Source: Ochromonadaceae sp. CCMP2298 (Eukaryota; Sar; Synurophyceae; Ochromonadales; Ochromonadaceae). Taken from it: DNA of 12,524 nucleotides. The stretch is from contig MU634406.1 in assembly GCA_026770595.1 (NCBI GenBank), positions 1-12,524 on the forward strand, written 5' to 3'. The translations under genes and the position numbers were made by a program. The notes under the pieces were generated by a model. The model made no database searches. It saw only the letters and a program-made list of their open reading frames with translations, and had not been told where the DNA came from. Below, one piece after another: positions 6,697-12,524 of this stretch (positions are counted from its first letter, which is position 1; each line of letters opens with the position of its first letter).

Positions 6697-8331
6697 TCAG
6701 TAAAACCCCTTCGCGACGACGTTAATGCTCTTGTTCCTATTAACGAACTGGCTCTTGTCGCACATTACGTCCTTGTAGTGACCCACCATGGCGTTAATCG
6801 ATCTGTGGATGGTGCACAGCATGAACGCGTTCCGCCGAGCTTGGACGCGCGACAGAGGCATGTTCTGGAGTAGAGTGTAAGATAAAAAGAAATTAGTGCG
6901 TGTTAGGCGTGTTAAGTGTAATCGAAGAGAGAATTAACACCGACAGTGGTTGTTAGATCAGAGACTTACCGTCCCGTCTCTGTTCTTGTACTTCACAGTG
7001 CCCAGGTTTAGGGGCGGGTCTTCCATCATGGGTGCGTCGCAATCGAACAATGCCTTCTTGATGCGCCTCTTCTGAAAGCCCAGCTCGCCCGCCCTGAAGA
7101 ACTGGCAAAAGTGCACTACTGAGGGCATCTGCAAGTCGGGGTAGTAGATGCCCTCTGTGGGGGGCACGCAGACGTCGTCTTTCAGCTGGTCGACCCACTT
7201 CCAGCCCTCGTCGTATGCGTCCGTGTTGGACACCATCATGTTCTCCACAGTGAAGTGCGGCAGCTGCTCGTGCGCGGCGGCCATGGAGTAGGCGTACATC
7301 TCTGCCAGCAGGTTGGGGTACTTGGAGTACACCCTGGGGACCATTTGGGTCCACGAGTTCGTCAGGCGGAGCAAGTCTCCGCTCTCCAAAAGGTAGGGAG
7401 GGCCCACGGAGTAGTGCGCTTCCCCGTACCGCTGCGGCGTCTTGCCACAGTTAGAGCCTGCGCCACAAATGTCTGTGACGTTGAAGTGCTTCGGGTGGGC
7501 TGCTGCCCAGGGAGCGCCCAGCCCGTACAGCTGCGCGGCAGGCTGTCCCCTCTCCACCCTCAGAGGGATGGTATCCACTGCGGGATTGAAGCTGCGCAGA
7601 GTGATGGTGGCCTTGTTCTCCCTTATCTGGGAGGTAATGGGCCGCAGGAATATCATATCAGGGTCTAGGATGATCACTATTGTGTGGTCGACAATGGGCG
7701 GCTGCGCGTTCTGCAGCCAGTGGTGCACCCCGTAGGGCTTGTTGTAGAAATCGTACTTCTTCTTCGTCTTTCCGTCCGTCTTGAAGTCCGGCGTGAAGTG
7801 CACGCCATACTGGGGGTACAGTTTCTGGTACAGAGTCAGCAGACCCTTCTGCTGCTTTTCCGAGCAACCACTCGCAATCCTACTGATCTTCCCAGGCTGC
7901 TTTACCACTGTTGCGCTGTGGAAGATCAGGAGCGTCTGCCAGTCCTGGAAGAAGGAGCAGTCTGTGGAGAAGACCACGTGGTACTGCTGCGCGCCATCTA
8001 GACTAACAGGTGCTGTTACAACAATAGGCTGCTCGACCACTGCTGGTTGGGTCTCTGCAGGCAATGTCACAGTCGTTTCCACGTGAGCCTTGGGTTCTGG
8101 TACCACCGGAGCTACGGGTTTCATCGCCAGTGCTACTGACTCCTTAAGGAGGTTGTTAAGCTCAAGCAGGTCCTGTTCAGCGATGGCTTCCAAACGAGCG
8201 AGGCTTAAGCCTTTGTGGTAATAGTATAAGAACCCCATCCAAACGATAACCAAGACCAGCACAGCATTCACGATACTACAGGAGCTCCTCGCACTGGCCG
8301 GGGCAGCGGGGGCCCGCTTCGGTCGATTCAT
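6697..8331 (-). CDS. Type II Golgi glycosyltransferase, peptidyl Hyp/Ser family (HPAT/SERGT-like), 2 exons
   Basis: Exon 1 is 8331-6970 and exon 2 is 6864-6697, joined across a 105-bp intron (6969-6865, GTAAGT..CTCCAG) in phase 0, giving 509 residues. A short cytosolic N-terminus and a single membrane helix at ~19-38 make it a type II protein, as expected for the Golgi. A stem of ~75 residues rich in Pro, Val and Ala follows. The catalytic domain resembles plant hydroxyproline O-arabinosyltransferase and peptidyl serine alpha-galactosyltransferase: 'HVVFSTDCSFFQDWQTLLIF' at ~118-137, 'KPYGVHHWLQNAQPP' at ~198-212, the DxD-type motif D223-P224-D225 in 'IILDPDMIF', and 'LLAEMYAYSMAAAHE' in the C-terminal half. 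Exon 2 supplies 'RRNAFMLCTIHRSINAM', which matches the family's C-terminal region; without splicing the frame would end three codons into the intron. It probably sugars hydroxyproline- or serine-rich secreted proteins. Which sugar is added cannot be told from sequence. Confidence 0.88.
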
Positions 8332-8723
8332 GCCGCTGTGCGATTGACGACTCAGTGGAGCACAGTAATCAACGCATAGAGCTCGGAAATGACAAAGCCA
8401 GTGAGCGATCGCAGTTGGAAGATGGACAACCTTGGGGCGTGTTGGATCTATTTTCGGTGGCGAAATCCTCGCCGAGTCGGCGAAAGTGACGCGTCAGTAA
8501 AAAATCCCGCCATGAAGTGGGCAAAAGGGGACAAAAAAAAGCCGTTGAACTCGCTCTTTTCGAGGCACGGCAAGAAGACAGCGGAAGGTGCACTGAACAA
8601 CCTCCTCCTTCGTAGAACTTCCAACACAACAGCCGGCTGGACCCCATCGAGTCGAGTCTCTCTCTCTCTTCGGCATTCATCGGCGTCTGCCACTTTCATA
8701 CAGAGTATCGCGAATCGTGGACA
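8332..8723. promoter_or_regulatory. Bidirectional promoter region, glycosyltransferase and CAP-H
   Basis: 392 bp between divergent start codons. The most distinctive content is a cluster of E2F/MCB-like sites at 8459-8511 (listed separately). A pyrimidine repeat CTCTCTCTCT lies at 8661-8670 shortly before the CAP-H ATG. No supported gene lies here; the short open frames on both strands lack domains. Confidence 0.55.
8459..8511. promoter_or_regulatory. E2F/MCB-like cell-cycle element cluster
   Basis: Within 53 bp there are two GGCGAAA sites (8459-8465 and 8479-8485), a 10-bp palindrome TGACGCGTCA (8487-8496) enclosing the MluI cell-cycle box core ACGCGT, and TCCCGCC (8505-8511). All resemble E2F or MBF binding sites known to drive G1/S genes. 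The cluster is 215-265 bp upstream of the CAP-H start and 130-180 bp upstream of the glycosyltransferase start. Binding is inferred. Confidence 0.5.
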
Positions 8724-11335
8724 ATGAGCGAAAGGCTGAGCATCGGGTCGACGTCGTCGAAGCGTCGCCTGAGCAATGGGAGCGGCATGTTAAAGATGTG
8801 CGATGGAGATGACAGTGACGAAGAGGTGAACTCCACCAGCATGTGCCAGGAGAAGAGTATCTACACATTCCCGAAGAAATCGAGCAGCCGAAGACGGTCC
8901 TCGATCGGCGGGCTGTCTGCCTCGAAGCTCGTCGTGAACCCCGTCGAGCAAGCCAGGATTGCCGAGATGTACAAGACCGTGATCCAGATGTCCTCGGAGA
9001 ATGTAAGCCAACCCCTGATTAAATCGCCCACATATCAAACATGAACTCTTACTCCTCCCATACTCCTCCTCCGATGCAGAAACTGAACGAGAAGAACTCG
9101 TGGAACTTCGACCTGATCGACCACATGGGCGGGCTGATCAAGGACGACTCACGAGGCGTGAACTTCCAGAAGGCCTCCTGCACCCTGGACGCCTCGGTTA
9201 AGATTTATTCCAACCGCGTAGACGACACGTACACATCTTCGCACCGCATTCTTGAGAGCCTCAGTAGGAACGGCAACTCGGCCGCGCAGGAGGAGGAGCA
9301 GGAGGAGGAGGAGGTCCAAGGTGGGCCCCGCAAAGCCAAGGTAGGCTCATCGAAGTCTTCCAACAGACTCAACATTGCGCAGACAATTGAGCGCAACCCG
9401 GCAGCTTTGAACGCGGTGAAGCTGGAGAACGACTATGCAGTGGACCCCATGTTCCACAAGATCAGCAAGGCCTTCGACGAGGGAGGAGCCAAGGGCATGC
9501 TCATGAACAACTTGGTGAGTCCGACAGTGTGCCAAAGGGCATATGGATGTGGCACTTTTACACCGCGTTTCTGCACTTCTAACTCAGCCCCACCTCTGAT
9601 TGCCCTATTCTCCCATACATCAACACCCCGCACCCTACAATGCACACCATACACCATACACCACACACCACACACCACACACTACACACCACACACCATA
9701 CACCACACACCATACAGCGTACCTCCGCCACGGGCTGTGCGCTGTCATTCCACTTCAAGGACGCCGAGGAGGAGAAGCCATCGGAGAAGCCCTACCGCGA
9801 AATCGTAGATATGGCGGACCTGGCAGAGCGGTCAGGCATCACCTCAGCCGAATTGGCCTCCCTCACCCTCTGCCCAGCCCTGGACGAGTACCGCGAGCGT
9901 ATGGGCATCTCCTCAGACGCCTCGATGGACAACATTCTCTCCATGTTCAGCTCCCTCCCCCTCCCTACCAAGCCTTCCCCCATTAACCCCATGAACACTG
10001 AATGCTTCGAGGACGGGGATGATTGCGATGGCTATTTCGGCGGGGGGGATGATGCCTCCATCGCTGAGGAGATGGATGCCTTCCCCTCCTCTCCTGCACT
10101 CTCGCACTCCCCCATGGACGCAATCTCGCCCATCGGCGGAGGGAGCAAGCTGCAGTGGGACGAGGACGCGGGCGCAAATCTGGCAGCAGACATGGAGCTC
10201 ATCTCGCAGGGGCTGGAGCAGGTGGCTCTGTCTGGGCCTGCGGAGTACTCCTATTTCGACACCAATGCGATCTTCTCTAGCAGCAATGCGTGGGCCGGGG
10301 CGCGCCACTGGAAGTACGCCACCCGCAAGAGGACGCCCACCACACCTGTGGGTGACGACACGGCCGTGGAGGATGCGGTGGTGAAGAAGAGCAAGGCCAA
10401 GAGGGGCAAGAAGGGGGAGAAGAAGGCAGACCCTGGGTTTATGGAGTTCTCACGACAAAAAATTGACGAGAAGTCCTTCGGCCTGCCCAACTTCAGAGCC
10501 AAGGACACGACCCTGCAGACTGCGGCGGCTGTGGCCAAGGCGGACGCGGGGGCGGGCAGTCTGCTGCTGCCGCCCGACGCCAAGGTGCAGCTCAAGGACC
10601 TCTGCCGCCTGCACCTGGCGCCCAGCGTCATGGTGCCCGCAAACGCGCAGCAGCGCGCTCTGCTCTCCCAGTCGGCTCGCCTGCGCGGCGGATCATCCAA
10701 GGTGGACCGGTTCCTGTGCGGGCAGACGGGGTCCGAGAGGGTGTGGGGGCTGGCGGCGCCCACGGCGGTAACTGTGGGCACTGTCGCCATGAGTGCCTTC
10801 GTCCCTACGAATAATGCTGACGAATTCGAGGACTTTGGCGGAGACTTTGACGGAGACGACGAGTACATGGGTGCGGAGGACGAGAACAACGAGAACGCTG
10901 CGCCTACGACGGGTCTGGGCTTCAACCAGAGCGGGCTGGTGCAGGCGGACAGAAAGGTGGAGAAGATCGAAATCGAGTACGCCAAGGTGTCCAAGCGGGT
11001 CAACATCCAGCGCCTAAAGAAGGACATTTGGTCGTCGATACAAACAGCGCTGCCGGAGAGCGAGACCCCCAAAAAGGAAGAGCTCTCTTTCCAGGATATG
11101 ATCAGCGGCATTGCGGGGGGTGATGTGCGTCAAAAGGATGTCACCACATCCTTCTACTTCATCTGCCTGCTCCACCTCGCAAACGAACACGTAAGGACCT
11201 TTGCTATTGCGCTGCTTCTCTTGTCTACATGTTGTCTAACCCCTACTTCTCCCCCACTCTCCCCTATTGTAGTCTCTGGAGATCACGGACAGACCCGACA
11301 TGAGCGACCTGATCATCACCATGGATCAGAAGTGA
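8724..11335 (+). CDS. NCAPH: Condensin complex subunit CAP-H (Barren/Brn1, kleisin), 4 exons
   Basis: Exons are 8724-9002, 9080-9514, 9718-11190 and 11273-11335. The introns (77, 203 and 82 bp) are all phase 0, with GTAAGC, GTGAGT and GTAAGG donors and AG acceptors. The product is 749 residues, close to the usual ~740. CAP-H is the kleisin that bridges the SMC2/SMC4 heads and holds the HEAT subunits of condensin I, compacting mitotic chromosomes. The family's conserved N-terminal block is unmistakable and crosses two splice joins: 'RIAEMYKTVIQMSSEN' then 'KLNEKNSWNFDLIDHM', 'NFQKASCTLDASVKIYSNRV', 'NPAALNAVK' and 'VDPMFHKISKAFDEGGAKGM'. The middle is acidic and Lys-rich, and 'EFSRQKIDEKSFGLP' fits a later conserved block. 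The end reads 'CLLHLANEH' joined to 'SLEITDRPDMSDLII', the expected winged-helix region that contacts an SMC head. An acidic run (EEEQEEEE) lies near residue 168. The upstream E2F/MCB-like sites suit cell-cycle control. Confidence 0.96.
9633..9716. repeat. CA-rich simple repeat at the end of CAP-H intron 2
   Basis: The last ~85 bp of the 203-bp intron are interrupted repeats of CACCATA and CACAC, running up to the acceptor CAG at 9715-9717. The tract is almost free of T on the coding strand, so the usual T-rich polypyrimidine tract is replaced by a C/A-rich one. Length variation between individuals is likely. Confidence 0.75.
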
Positions 11336-11438
11336 TCAGTAGGACATTCGGCCATCGTTATTCCTTTAAAATAAATATTAAATATCAGTGTTGGGGTTAT
11401 TAAATACAATACGCATATACAATACAGTTCAAAACAGA
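11336..11438. other. Overlapping 3' ends of CAP-H and the F-box/cytochrome b5 gene
   Basis: Just 103 bp separate the stops of these converging genes, so their transcripts probably overlap at the 3' ends. Poly(A) signal AATAAA for CAP-H is inside; no canonical signal is seen for the minus-strand gene. Confidence 0.5.
11370..11375 (+). terminator. Polyadenylation signal of CAP-H
   Basis: AATAAA lies 35 bp after the CAP-H stop codon, in an AT-rich stretch and before the stop of the converging gene at 11439. It is the clearest canonical poly(A) signal among the genes here. Confidence 0.6.
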
Positions 11439-12200
11439 CTAGCTCTGTGTCTCGGACACAGAGGGGTGCTTGGCGAAGGCAGGCCAGCCTTTCCGCCCCG
11501 TGTAGTCGCTCGTTCGAAATACCACAAAGTGTTCTGCAATTTCTCGCGCCAGGGGGGAGTGCGAGACCCTTTCATACATGACGGTGGCATCGCGGGCCCG
11601 GTACTCGAGCAACAACCCCTCACCCCCTGGATGTTCATTTAGGAACAAGCTGAGGTCGTACAGTGCCCCGTGTAGCCGCACCACCAGCCTAGACTCGTCG
11701 CCCAGCACAGAGTCGTACGCGCACCTCAGAGCTTGGAAGAACGCTAGTCTGCCTGTGTTCGGGCCGTCCACTTTGCAGGAAGAGCTCGGGGGAGTAGCGG
11801 CCTCTGTCTCGCTTCTCGGCAGGCGCAAATCGCTCCACAGCTGCTGAGATTGCGCGATAGACTGGTACTTCCGAGACACTTGACCAATCACCGTAAGCTC
11901 GAAAGCACTGAGGAACCCAAGTATATGCACCACCACATCGCGATTTGCCTCCTCCAGCAGCTTGCTTGCATCGCAGGTTGAGGGTTTGGTGCACATAAGG
12001 TTGCTGGAGCTATTCGCTGGCGAGAGTCTCGAAAGGGCTGACTTCTTTCGCCAGTAAGATGGGTGGCCGAAGGAGTAGTTTACGGCAAACGAGTAAAAGC
12101 ACACGCACAGCGCGAGGGTGCAGTTCAGTGGGCTGAAGATGTCGCTCACGGCCGCGGCAGTTGGGAGGCCTGGGATCGACGAGAACCCAAAGAAGCACAT
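11439..12200 (-). CDS. F-box and cytochrome b5 domain protein with N-terminal membrane segment
   Basis: A 253-residue product when started at the ATG at 12200. A hydrophobic segment at ~24-45 is a probable membrane anchor. Residues ~86-126 are an F-box ('DVVVHILGFLSAFELTVIGQ', then 'SRKYQSIAQSQQLWSDL'), which would bind Skp1 in an SCF ubiquitin ligase. Residues ~171-229 are a cytochrome b5-like heme domain. Its first axial ligand is H190 in 'NEHPGGEG' and the second is H214 in 'VSHSPLARE'. The 24-residue spacing equals that of classical cytochrome b5, so heme binding is likely kept. The tail is short (SETQS). The frame continues upstream to a TTG at 12260 behind an in-frame stop but has no earlier ATG. 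The ATG context is weak, so an upstream exon is possible. An F-box tied to a heme domain suggests redox- or lipid-linked substrate selection, which is an inference. Confidence 0.85.
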   Translation of the reverse strand: MCFFGFSSIPGLPTAAAVSDIFSPLNCTLALCVCFYSFAVNYSFGHPSYWRKKSALSRLSPANSSSNLMCTKPSTCDASKLLEEANRDVVVHILGFLSAFELTVIGQVSRKYQSIAQSQQLWSDLRLPRSETEAATPPSSSCKVDGPNTGRLAFFQALRCAYDSVLGDESRLVVRLHGALYDLSLFLNEHPGGEGLLLEYRARDATVMYERVSHSPLAREIAEHFVVFRTSDYTGRKGWPAFAKHPSVSETQS

Positions 12201-12316
12201 GGGGATCGATGAGACGATTGTGAGCTGACGATTGAGACAAGATTCAAGATCCACATGCAAGAATCATTTTGGGCTGGCAAAGACGAGAGGGGAGCAAAGT
12301 TCCTGTGCAGATAATT

Positions 12317-12438
12317 GGCGTTACACAGTGATAAAATGTCGAAAATTGCGTCACAAAGTGTCTAACGAGAGGCGTCCCTGCCAGGAAACTTTGTGACGCA
12401 AGTTTCGACATTTTGTCACCAGGTCACTGTGTATTGCC
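12317..12438. mobile_element. Short inverted-repeat element, Tc1/mariner-type MITE candidate
   Basis: The left arm (12317-12360) and right arm (12388-12438) are inverted copies. TACACAGTGA and its complement are perfect at the ends. A second block spanning AAAATGTCGAAA and TTGCGTCACAAAGT matches with one mismatch (12333-12359 against 12389-12415). The right arm carries about 6 extra bases (near 12416-12423). The loop is ~27 bp. If the ends are CACAGTGA/TCACTGTG (12324-12431), the element is 108 bp flanked by TA on each side (12322-12323 and 12432-12433), the duplication used by Tc1/mariner transposons. Weaker matching continues a few bases outside. It lies 120-240 bp upstream of the F-box/cytochrome b5 start, in or near its promoter. 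Confidence 0.75.
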
Positions 12439-12524
12439 GTTTTCCCCGGAAACGAGCAGGGGAATTTTTCGCTCTCTCTTTCCCAACTCCGCCAACCAAA
12501 CCTGTATTTCACCTCCACTTGGGA

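Noticed and set aside
6958-6969. Three-codon VSL ending of the unspliced glycosyltransferase frame
   Set aside because: It is the start of a GTAAGT intron; the next exon fits the family C-terminus.
9633-9716. Possible telomere-like or satellite repeat
   Set aside because: The motif is an irregular CACCATA/CACAC mix of under 100 bp inside an intron, with no telomere unit.
9640-9717. Repetitive His/Thr N-terminus on the long CAP-H frame
   Set aside because: It is translation of a CA-rich intron tract; the GTGAGT donor at 9515 and CAG acceptor at 9717 join two conserved CAP-H segments in frame.
10251-11111. Long minus-strand open frame (286 codons) opposite CAP-H
   Set aside because: It lies wholly antisense to CAP-H exon 3, whose frame carries the family's conserved blocks; the antisense frame is low-complexity Ser/Pro/Ala-rich without a domain.
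12201-12260. N-terminal extension of the F-box/cytochrome b5 protein from a TTG
   Set aside because: Non-ATG starts are not expected here and no family feature supports the extra 20 residues; an upstream exon remains possible but is not shown.
1-12524. CRISPR array, bacterial operon or prophage content
   Set aside because: No spaced identical repeats were seen, and the introns, condensin, F-box and retrotransposon content are eukaryotic.

Overview
This is nuclear DNA from a eukaryote. It has spliceosomal introns with GT/AG ends, condensin, RING and F-box proteins, a plant-like peptidyl O-glycosyltransferase and the 3' part of an LTR retrotransposon. Coding regions are GC-rich and introns are short (77-203 bp). 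The plant-like secretory glycosyltransferase, and a thioredoxin whose signal peptide is followed by a Ser/Thr/Arg-rich segment with no acidic residues, suit a protist alga with a complex plastid, perhaps a stramenopile. That placement is an inference and is weak.

Left third (1-3900), repeat-rich. The window opens inside a Ty3/gypsy-type polyprotein with an intact DD35E integrase (2-1414), followed by polypurine tracts and a candidate 3' LTR (about 1541-1743). Next comes a fold-back element with ~138-bp inverted arms (1772-2157), flanked by a 9-bp direct repeat. A single-exon secretory or plastid thioredoxin gene (2586-3068) follows. The ~830 bp after it hold no credible gene, but contain a ~105-bp imperfect hairpin, a second hairpin with a tandem repeat, and a short palindrome.

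Right two thirds (3900-12260), gene-dense. Genes alternate in divergent and convergent pairs: a membrane-anchored RING protein (-), a DUF4476 plus villin-headpiece protein (+, 3 exons), a type II Golgi hydroxyproline/serine glycosyltransferase (-, 2 exons), condensin subunit CAP-H (+, 4 exons), and a protein joining a membrane segment, an F-box and cytochrome b5 (-). Convergent gene ends lie only 103-176 bp apart. Reading the splice sites changes three models. The villin headpiece core becomes visible only after splicing to a 22-codon last exon. The glycosyltransferase gains a 55-residue C-terminal exon. CAP-H resolves into a 749-residue protein.

Far right (12317-12438). A second inverted-repeat element, resembling a Tc1/mariner-type MITE with TA at both ends, lies just upstream of the F-box/cytochrome b5 gene.

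The genes do not form one pathway. The points most worth following are the two fused-domain proteins (DUF4476-headpiece and F-box-cytochrome b5), the E2F/MCB-like cluster between the glycosyltransferase and CAP-H, and the number of fold-back structures. No RNA gene or CRISPR array was recognised.
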